From Siphonodentalium dalli (lineage: Eukaryota; Mollusca; Scaphopoda; Gadilida; Siphonodentaliidae): a DNA stretch of 64,000 bases. Positions 55,120 through 64,000 of this stretch are shown here, piece after piece. The notes below the pieces were generated by a model, which did no database searches, was not told where the DNA came from, and saw only the letters and a list, made by a program, of their open reading frames with translations. Each line of letters starts with the position of its first letter. Positions within the stretch are counted from its first letter, which is position 1. The position numbers were made by a program, and so were the translations under genes. Where the stretch lies: assembly GCA_032622095.1 (NCBI GenBank), contig CP136061.1:51655762-51719761 (forward strand), in the 5' to 3' direction.

Positions 55120-56871
55120 GGTTACACAATACTTACACTGGTGTAAATAGGGTTCGGAGTGACATCTAGCTGTTGCGGGAGGAATATATAGCAGAGAACA
55201 AAATAGATACTGGGCACTGGTTGGTCAATAGCCGTGTGTGTAAAAAAAATCGTCTCACACCTCTTCCCTATGATTTACCATAGGTAAAATAGCCATCGGC
55301 GCAGGAATTAACCCTTTGTGGTGAAGTTTGATTTTTTTGGTGTGGTCTAAAGTATGACAGTATTTTTTTAAGCGGTTCCGACACTCTATACGAAAACACA
55401 AGGTTTAAAGGCGAATTCCCTGCTAGACGGACATGACATTTTTTGCGTAAAAAGTTTCCCCAAATGTCAATTTTTTCAGATTTAAAGAAATTTTTGACCC
55501 AAAATTTATTTTGCCAACAGTATACGCTAAAACGTTAGCACTGAGGCCTATGGAAAACATTTACACCAGTGTAACCTAAAGGGAAAAAATCGCTTTTTGG
55601 CATTGTTGATTCCTGGGAGCCACTTTAAAGTATTTTAATGCATTTTTCACAGCCTGGTTTTTCAGTCCAATGGATCTCTCATGTCTGGTGTGGCTATTCT
55701 TGCTGCTGATGTCTTCTTTCAATTATATCAGCCAAACAAATAGTATGATTTTTCATTAAAAAATCCAATTTTTCAAGGTGGTAATAGCCACATAATAATG
55801 CAAATGACCCATAACATGAGCATGTCAATGACACACATATCAGCTGTTATAAGAAGCTAATCTAACAAGTATTTTGGATGTTATAGCCAGTGATATACAT
55901 ATATATATAATAAAAGTGTGTCATTTCCACTGGTGGGTATGGTCATTTGAAGGTTAATAGCACTAAAACTTGGACACATCTAAGAAAATACTTCAGCAGT
56001 TCAAAGAGAGCATATCTTTGTTCAACGTGTTCAATATACAACCAAATCCAGTTATCTAGGTTCACCCTTGCAGACCTGAAAATGTCATAGTTTAGTCTTC
56101 CATGTGCTGATCAAGTCATGTGCTTGATGCTCAGCTGATCAGATCTGGACTCAATGACCTCACATCACCAGAAGTTCTCTCATAGAAAGAATCTTGTAAG
56201 TCTGCCATAGCTGATCCAACTTTGCAACATCAGACCCCAAAAACTGTGTGAAAATGGGGCCTTAACATGACTTGTGGTGGAAAATTGTGCTTTTTTGATG
56301 AATAATGTGATAAATAAAGAACCACAGAAGTGATAATGTTTTTGAACACATTTTTCCAATTGATGGGTAATTCTGAAGAAATTTAGGGAGTTAAAATTAT
56401 TCCGCGAAAAAGCGGGCTATCGCGTTAGGTTACACCGGTGTATATAGGGTTCGGAGTGACATCTAGCGGTTGCGGGAGGAATATATAGGAGATAATAAAA
56501 TAGACATTGGGCCATGATTGGTCAATAGCCTTGTGTGCTCTTTGAATAAACAAATCGTCACACCTCTTCCTTATGATATTTCCCATAGGTACAATTGCCA
56601 TTGGCACAGGAATTAGCCCTTTGTGGTGAAGTTTGATTTTTTTGGTGTGGTCTAAAATATGACAGTATTTTGTTATGCGGTTCTGACACTCTATACGAAA
56701 ACACAAGGTTTAAAGGCGAATTCCCTGCTAGACGGATATGACCTTTTTGCGTAAAAAGTTTCCCCAAATGTCAATTTTTCAGATTTAAAGAAAATCTTGG
56801 ACCAAATGTTATACTGCCAACAGTATACGCTAACACTGAGGCCTATGAAAAACATTTACACCAGTGTAACC
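55120..56871. mobile_element. 1752-bp transposon splitting the 30-bp minisatellite
   Basis: It starts GGTTACAC and ends GTGTAACC, with TATG duplicated at 55116-55119 and 56872-56875. Removing it restores a continuous minisatellite reading ACTGATATGGTGCTGGTCGG. Inside, two ~440-bp direct repeats (about 55130-55573 and 56431-56871) each end in TACACCAGTGTAACC and flank an ~860-bp unique centre. No transposase ORF. The 4-bp duplication does not identify a superfamily by itself. Confidence 0.8.
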
Positions 56872-56875
56872 TATG

Positions 56876-57120
56876 GTGCTGGTCGGTTCTACTGATTCAG
56901 CTCTGGCGCTGGTCGGTTTTACTGATGTACCTATGTATGACGTCGGTCGACTCTACTGATTTACATATACTGTTGGTGGGTTCGACTGATTTAGATATAA
57001 TGATGGTGTCATGGGTTCTACTGACAGCTATGACGTTGTTAGGTTCTACTGATTTAGATATGGTGTTGGTAGGTTCTTATTATTTAGCTATTATGATTGG
57101 TAGGTCCTACTAATTCGATA
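56876..57120. repeat. 30-bp minisatellite, right part
   Basis: Continuation of the array at 54966-55119, more degenerate, with the same ACTGATTTAGATAT and GGTCGGTTCT blocks. Confidence 0.8.
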
Positions 57121-57889
57121 TGATGATGGTCAAGTTCCAAGTGGTACCTTAGTCTTTCCAACTACTATATATATCCAAATTGACACCACTCCTAATGATA
57201 GAACATTTCCGACTGACAACAATCTCAGACTAACATTTGACTTCATACAGACACGTATGCTATTGTTTGTCTAAAAAAAACAAAAACAATTCCCACTAAT
57301 TATCGATATGAAATTCAAATATTGACAAAAATTACAACCTATGTGGTGTAAATCGTCCAACTTTTATGATTATTATTACCACAGTTTGCGGGCTACACAT
57401 ACAGCCCCCTGTGACCACGCCCGTGCTGTGTCCTGCTGATTTAGCTATGATGTTAGCAGTGCTGCTAATTTAGATTTGTACATTTTTCAATTAGTTATGT
57501 CACTATCAACAATAGCACTGAATAACAACCTGACCAGTTTTATACACACAAATCGGCGACTGGAGCCCTTATTTTTTGTTTCGGATTCGGAGATGTTCCA
57601 TTTCTTCTAGGCGCCACTTATAAACAACACAACAATATTATTAGTCCAAAGAAAATGATATCAAGAGAGACACATTTCACACACAATTGTCCTCGCTGTA
57701 CATAATTATATTACTACAGTTTATGTCCCAGTTCATAATATAAAATGGAAGACATTTTTTCTATTGTCATTCATGTCTGTGTACCGGTATATCTGACTGC
57801 ACAATCTCCCTGAACATAAACAGAACGTTGAGGGAAGAGCTACACAATTATTAACAATAGGCTGCAATCATCTAGCTCTTTTATTTCAG
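57121..57889. other. End of intron 3
   Basis: Non-coding; ends with acceptor TCTTTTATTTCAG at 57877-57889. Confidence 0.45.
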
Positions 57890-58096
57890 GGATTCAGAAT
57901 GATGGACAAAAATGAAAATGGCTACATCACCCGCGATGATATCATAGAAGCTGCCAAGTGTGCAGACTATCGAATTTCCAACAAAATCCTCGAGGAAATG
58001 ATGGATGAAGCAGATCAGACGGGAGACGGGAAGATAACTCGCCGAGAATTCATCGATATCATGCAACAAACAAGTCTCTTCAAAGTGCCAACGTGA
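57890..58096 (+). CDS. EF-hand protein, exon 4 (C-terminal EF-hand pair, stop)
   Basis: Phase-0 continuation, codons 308-375, then TGA. It encodes EF3, loop 313-324 (DKNENGYITRDD, with D at position 12), and EF4, loop 349-360 (DQTGDGKITRRE, canonical with E at position 12). The motif order is that of the calmodulin/centrin C-terminal lobe. The end, LFKVPT, lies in the first unit of an 88-bp tandem repeat that continues past the stop. Confidence 0.9.
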   Translation, partial: GFRMMDKNENGYITRDDIIEAAKCADYRISNKILEEMMDEADQTGDGKITRREFIDIMQQTSLFKVPT

Positions 58097-58465
58097 TGCT
58101 AGTGTCATGACGACAGGGACGATAACTCGCATGAAATTCGTCGATATCACGCGACAGAGAAGTCTCTTCAAAGTCAGCAATTGATACTAATGTCATGACG
58201 ACATGGCCGATAACTCGACTAACGTGCGTCGATGTCATGCAACAAACAAGTATCTCCAAAGTGGCAACGTGGTGCTAGTTTCATGCCGACAGGGACGATA
58301 ACTCGCCTGAAATTCATCGATATCACGCGATAAAGAAAAGTCTCTTCAGAGTGGTCGCGTGATTGTAGTGTCGTGACGACAGGCCGGGAGGATAATTCGC
58401 CTGAAATTCATCGATATGATGGAACAAACAAGCATCTTCAAACCCAACAACGGATCGCGGTCACG
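58018..58465 (+). repeat. 88-bp tandem duplication of the EF-hand gene's last coding segment
   Basis: GATAACTCGC anchors recur at 58033 (coding), 58121, 58209, 58297 and 58391, with spacings of 88, 88, 88 and 94 bp. Each unit contains decayed copies of the EF4 C-terminal codons, the stop region and a GTCATGACGACA segment. The period is not a multiple of three, so the extra copies are not coding extensions and lie in the 3' UTR. Confidence 0.9.
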
Positions 58466-60350
58466 TGAATGAACTTATCTGTATCTGTTGAGTTTCTTGA
58501 AAAAGATCATTGAACCATTACTCTAGTAATGTGATGCTATATTTATTTACTATATGTATCCCCACAATAACACACACCCACTAATTCATTTCTTATAGTA
58601 ATATATAGCTTTTTGATGATTTATTCCCAAAAGCTGAATTAATGTATTCTTCTTTAATTTCACCATTGTCTATTACTTAGCAACGATCATGTCAACGATA
58701 TAAATAACTAGCTTCAGGTGAACTTCGGCTGAAATGTTTTTCTACTGAGCGCTTTTAGTGATTATATTAGTTGTCGCCCGCTGTCTGGAGGACATCTATA
58801 TTTGTAACCTGCTCGAGAACGGAATGTCTCCTTGGGAGAAATTCCGTTCTTCTGCGGGTTGCAAATCTCGTTATCCGATTACTAAAGAAACCAATCCTTC
58901 CCATGCACACGCACAATGTTTTACTGAGTCATCGCACCTCACGAGTGCTTTCCTTCGTGACAATGTATATATTCAGTAACTTCGTTACTTATTTTTGTTC
59001 CATAAAAGATCATCACCGTTTATGTGCCATCAGTTTGGTTGTTATATCGTCAATACCGGTCAATGCAACCTAAACCAATAAGCCATAGAAGTATGTTATC
59101 CCCTTCTACTATCTGGCATATTCATTATCGTCTTGTGTGTGCAATTTACACGCGATATTGATTTCATTACGATCTTTCCCAAAAGCTATTAGTAAGTTGT
59201 CGATTTCATAAATTTACATTCAAAAGTGTCAATACACCCAAGTACATGTACAACCTCAAACAAGATACTTGAATCGGCGAGATATGATATGAGGGGTACG
59301 AGTACAATACAATTAATCCACGACTGACGTGTGTATTAGGTTGTACACCCGCAAGAAATTATAAGCAACCTACCTCAAGGGATCAACTCGTTGAATCTCA
59401 CACCCCAATGTCGACATGACGTTAGTGAATCGCCCAAATGTTTCGTTGCAATAAAAGTATCAACTTAATATCAGTGTTCACTAAATATATGCAAATTAGC
59501 ATACACGCAACTGGACTTTTTGTGAATATGTGGTGTATATAGGATTTATGATTATAGTACGTATTATTGATGTGGAATTGCTGAGTTACTGCACTGTGTT
59601 TGCGTATTAGATATATTCTTGCAATATTACATCAGGCGGGCGACAAAAACAACATAACCCTAATCAGCGGATGGCAGTGTCATTTGTCGCCCGGCATGTG
59701 ATAGGTCAAGCACCAATCAGAAGCGAGTGTGTTATTGTGGTATGAAACGGGTGACCCACTTGACAGTTGACCGATCACCGAACATTATTTAATGTAACAC
59801 AGGCGGGATATGTAAATATTTTATCATGTAACAAACAGGTTGATCAAGATCGACATCTGATTGTATGAACGTGGTGATAAGTTTCAGAGTGACGAGTAAG
59901 TTAACTCGCATGGAAATCAATGAATCCGCAATTGGAGCTAACTTTAAATAAGTGTTCGGATATATAACTAGGAGCCTCTGAGTCAGCAACCTTTTTCATG
60001 GACAGTAGCTTTATTTTGCTTACTTGCTGTCAGCATTGCATGGCCATTTTTTGATGTTCTTCATTTCCTAATTTTGAGCGACTATGTAACTAATCTCAGA
60101 ACATAATTAGTATAGTTTGATATATGTGCAGTGTGCCCAGTGTAATGATAGTTAGTGCTCTGTACCAAGAACGAAAACCATCATCATAACATTGAATTAC
60201 GATCAATAGACAAATTTAAGTCTTGGGCATGACTTGGATAAGACCGTTTGAGCCATAGGCTCACCGCTTAGATGTGGGTTCAAAATAACTCCAAGATATG
60301 TTACTGAGTTTGAAGACTTACTAGTCATTTGATTGCAATATGCAATGGGT
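58466..60350. other. 3' flank of EF-hand gene
   Basis: No clear AATAAA directly after the repeats. It contains a 65-bp imperfect palindrome at 58801-58865 (TTTGTAACC ... GGTTGCAAA, inner GAGAACGGAAT/ATTCCGTTCT). A further GGGCGACAAA / TTTGTCGCCC inverted pair lies at about 59638-59694. No gene recognised. Confidence 0.5.
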
Positions 60351-60351
60351 C

Positions 60352-60512
60352 ATGGGCATGGTCTTAGTACACTTGTGGATTAATGGGTACTATCTTATTA
60401 TACTTGTGAATGCATGGGTACTATCTTATTATACTTGTGAGTTCATGGGTACGATTTTATTATACTTGTGAGTTCATGGTTATGATCGTATTATACTTGT
60501 AAGCTCGTGATC
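60352..60512. repeat. 31-bp tandem repeat, about five units
   Basis: Units of ATGGGTACTATCTTATTATA plus CTTGTGAGTTC, spaced 31 bp (for example 60383 and 60414). Confidence 0.85.
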
Positions 60513-61195
60513 TTATTATGCCTTTCTATCTAAAAAAAACCTAACAATGGTTCATGTTGGTACATGTCTGCTCTTTTCTATTGCCAATGATTGGGAACTA
60601 TTGAGCAATCTACAAAATTATCGTTGTTTTACATGTGAATCCAGAATATAATAATAATACCGTTTGTATAGCGATTATTCCCAATACGCGGACCCTAAGC
60701 GCTTGAACGATATAGAAAGTTACGCCTTATATAGCTATATCGAGATCGATATCTAGTCGGGGTTCACTCGATTCTAATTAATCTGCATGTTATAGAGTCC
60801 AAATGAAATGATTGGGATTTCCACTATCATCAAGCGTCATCAGGCAGTGTAAGCCAATCGCGACATTTAATAGAAGAGCGACCAAGCAATCAGGCCATTA
60901 AACTCGAATTAATCACTATGAAGAAACCAGCACTGACAATGCATAACAATGAGAATAGAATTAATATTGCCAAGGATTTCAACAGTCAACAGCCGTTTGT
61001 TATGGAATTCAAACACGAACACGAAAGGAGATATCATTCTGTGAATCGTAAAACTGTGTGTGTGCTGTGATGCCATACTGGTCATATAGTCTGGTCGATA
61101 AAAGGTTTGACCTAGAAAAAATTTGGACTAAGTTGGTTTGTATATCATTTTGAAGAGGAAGCTCTCCTGCATAACATATCCAAAATCCGCTAAAA
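60513..61195. other. Non-coding stretch
   Basis: AT-rich, with no gene or repeat recognised. Confidence 0.35.
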
Positions 61196-61199
61196 TCCG

Positions 61200-62115
61200 C
61201 TTTGAGCATTTTTTGTAATTCAAGATGGCGTCCAAGATGGCTGCCATTTTCATACAAGTCAGCTTGATGCAATTATAGTGAGAACATCTTGTCATATATA
61301 TACACATGTATACATTTTTGTGAAGCTAAGACATAACGTCACCTTTATGTGCCAAAATTGGAACTCCCGGTCCAAGATGGCCGCTAAAATGGCGACCGGA
61401 AGTGGATTTTTTACGTTTTTTTAATAATATCTTTAAGATAAGTGTCCGTGGTTTGGAACTGGTTGAGAATTTTGGCTTTATTTTGTATATAGCATGTTAA
61501 CTGACAATTGGAGCAATGAAATATGCTGTTCGTGAGGTCCACACCCCTTCTGATCACTCAAAAAATCGATTTTACAAAACGCGGTATAACATTTCACAAA
61601 AGATCCCCGAGATTCTAATCATATTTCATCAAGAAGTGGGAAGAACTGTGCAATGTAACTGATCCATTCTATATCTTATTGATATTCGAATTCAAAGGTA
61701 CCAAAATTGTCACTTTGGCTCAAAATGGCTGCCAATATGGCCACCAAAATATGGAAAATGTTAATTTTTATCCCAGCGTGACACGCAACCGCTTACAAGT
61801 TAGGGTGATGCACACAGTTGACTAGTATGTCTTATATAGCTTGAGTACTAACATTTCTGATGCACCTTTGGTATTTTGTTACTATTTTAACCACTGAAAT
61901 TACCAGAATTATTCGAAATTTTCTGTCACAATCCTGATATCAAAATCGGCAAAAAATCGCTGTTCAGGTTTGAGCCATATTTTGAAAGTAAAATGGAACT
62001 ATGTTTGGTATCAAAGATGTTTATTGTTTTGATATGTGTTACATGTATCACACTGAGTTGTTTTAGACAAAATTACTCAAGATGGCTTCCAAAATGGCAA
62101 CCAAGTTTGGTAAAC
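61200..62115. repeat. Degenerate repeats carrying paired AAGATGGC motifs
   Basis: Paired motifs such as CAAGATGGCGTCCAAGATGG occur at about 61222, 61373, 61721 and 62080, each in a similar AT-rich context. The core matches YY1-type sites (AAGATGGC). They are related to the GCCATCTTGGA repeats at 44 kb. Confidence 0.6.
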
Positions 62116-62399
62116 ATTATTATATACATAAACATATGTGTATATACGTGGTGTATATGTATACATAATCAATTGTGACTCACGTGGTACTTAATCAACT
62201 AAATGTTCTATTCTGATTGTCCCGGTACCCTACGAGTCATGACAAATTCATTTTGATGAATGCAATATGGATTTTGCCTAAAGCTTCCTTGTTTTTGAAC
62301 GGAAATGGGCAGAACGTTGAAACCGAACTGAGATGGATCATATTAAGTGGCTATTCTGGTCCATTAGCATCAACATTGATCAGCTTAATACAGTGTGTA

Positions 62400-64000
62400 T
62401 GTCTGTTGATTGTCTGGTCATAGGCGATGTGAGTAGGTATACATGGAACTATTGTATTCATGAATGGTGTGAATAGTTATACAATGTGTGACTATATGGT
62501 CATGGATGGGATGTCCATAGTGAGATGTATATGTATATAAGGAGTAGCTGTATGCTGATGTGTGAGGTGAACATGTTTACAGTGAGTGGCTGTCTGGTCA
62601 TTGAAGTGGTGTATGGTCATAACGAGAGCGGCTACACTGTCCTGTATGTATACATGGAGTGATTGTGTGGTCAGTGGTGGGCTGTACATATGTACATTGG
62701 GTGGATGCATTGTCATGGGCGGGTGTATATGTATACACATGTTGGATTTATGGTAATGGATGGGTGTATGTATAAATATGGTGTGGTTGTGTGGTTATGG
62801 GCAATGTGTATATGCATACATGGAATGACTGCACGGTCATTGTTGAAGTGTATATGCATACCTGGAGTACACTTTGATGGCCATTGGCGGCTAGTGTATA
62901 TAGAGAGCAACCTCGTGGTGATGGATGGGATGTATATTTTAATATGTACTATTGTATTGTCTTTGGTGGTGTGTACAAGCATACAGTAACTAGCTGAATG
63001 CTCGTGGAGAGGGTGTATATGTATACAGCGAGTGGCTGAATTGTCACGATTGAGCTGTATATGCAAGTCTGAAGTGTACGAATGGCCGTGTGTGCGGGGT
63101 ATTGGTATATCTAGAAGGGTTGTATTGCCATTGGTGAGGTATATATACACACCTGGAGTGACGCTGTGTCATGGGTGAGGTGTATATGTATATCATGAGT
63201 GACTACATGGCCATGGCACGGCCAATATGTACATATGTATATGGGGATTGACAGTATGACAAAATTAATGGTGGGGTGAATTGATATACAAGGAGTGACT
63301 ATGATCACGAATGTGGTTTAGGCGTATACAGCGAGAAGCTGAAATGTCATGGGTCAGGTGTATATGCAAGTCTGGAGTGTATGAATGGCCGTATGCGCGG
63401 TACGAGACATTGATATATCTAGAAGGGCTGTAAGGCCACTTTTGTGAGGTTATATGTATATACCTAGAGTGACTCTATGGTTTTGGGTTGGGTGTATATG
63501 TATATCTTGAGTGGCCATGTGTGTCGCAAATATGTATATATACAGGGACTGTATGACCACTGGTGAGGCAAATAGCTATACAAGAAGTAATATATAACAA
63601 TGGATGTAGCGAACAGGTATGGAGTGACTGTATGGTCATCGGTGAGGTGTATATGTATATATTTAGTGGCTGTATAGCTATGCATGTGGCAAATACATAT
63701 ACATGGAGTGACGGTATGGCCTATGGTTAGGCGAATATGTATACAAGAGGTTACTTTGTGTTCATGTATGTAGTGAATATATATATACAGGCCATGTGAG
63801 GTGTAGGAGTATACCTGGTGTGTCTGCAATGTTATTCACGGATATATGACCATGCGTTGGTGTATGGGTAAACCCAATTGTGGCTGTATGGTAATGGGTG
63901 AGGTGTATGTCTATACAGCGAGTGGCACATGACCATTTACGTGGTATTCATGTATGTATATATGGAGTGACTGCATGCTCATGTGTGATTTGTACTGGTG
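62400..64000. repeat. Degenerate ~40-60-bp minisatellite running off the window end
   Basis: Recurrent GAGTGACTGTATGGTCATGG and GGTGTATATGTATACA blocks in alternating order throughout. Open frames on both strands simply translate the repeat. Confidence 0.8.

Noticed and set aside
62400-64000. Histidine/threonine-rich proteins on the minus strand
   Set aside because: Translations of a degenerate minisatellite with many frames and no gene signals.

Overview
The window looks like genomic DNA of an invertebrate animal, probably marine. It is AT-rich and intron-rich, with GT-AG introns, tRNA-derived SINEs, many miniature DNA transposons, satellites and one complete Ty3/gypsy-type LTR retrotransposon. 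There are no bacterial operons or ribosome binding sites. The phylum cannot be fixed from sequence alone; nothing here excludes a lophotrochozoan or an invertebrate deuterostome.

Three host genes can be reconstructed on the + strand by splice-site and phase matching. (1) 9299-15251: the last two coding exons of a receptor-like protein, whose tail carries many YxxPhi tyrosine motifs and a 3 x 15-residue internal repeat. Its upstream exons were not found. (2) 17632-30136: a small two-exon gene for a secreted protein. A signal-peptide exon (17632-17682) joins in phase 0 to a PAN/apple-like exon (29918-30136), and the 12.2-kb intron between them holds the LTR retrotransposon. (3) 45329-58096: a complete four-exon EF-hand gene (375 aa) with a charged, probably coiled-coil N-terminus and four EF-hand units. 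The edges of its last two exons have been tandemly copied into neighbouring DNA.

The LTR element (20794-29382, 8589 bp) looks young. Its 749-bp LTRs appear identical by eye, the target duplication is ACTG, and gag and pol are intact. A textbook -1 frameshift site sits on the gag stop codon. Two extra ORFs lie between pol and the 3' LTR: a short membrane-anchored protein and an acidic/proline-rich protein with a PPPY motif. A leader splice donor and a 3' acceptor could supply a spliced message for the latter.

The rest is mostly repeats. 1-8.5 kb: pogo-like MITEs, a TATA-flanked MITE, and two abutting copies of a 41-bp-TIR element, one with a nested hAT-like insertion. 9.6 kb: a SINE with target duplication. 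12.25-12.55 kb: a dense TGACTAA cluster. 16.5 and 18 kb: 42-bp and 44-bp minisatellites. 18.7-20.4 kb: large palindromes. 31-37 kb: tandem repeats with two DR1 nuclear-receptor sites and a 2.1-kb inverted repeat. 40.9-42.9 kb: a 22-bp satellite with higher-order 242/484-bp periodicity. Intron 2 of the EF-hand gene: two inverted copies of a 392-bp TTAA MITE with giant hairpins, and a long inverted duplication. 55-57 kb: a 1.75-kb transposon splitting a 30-bp minisatellite. 62.4-64 kb: a degenerate minisatellite.
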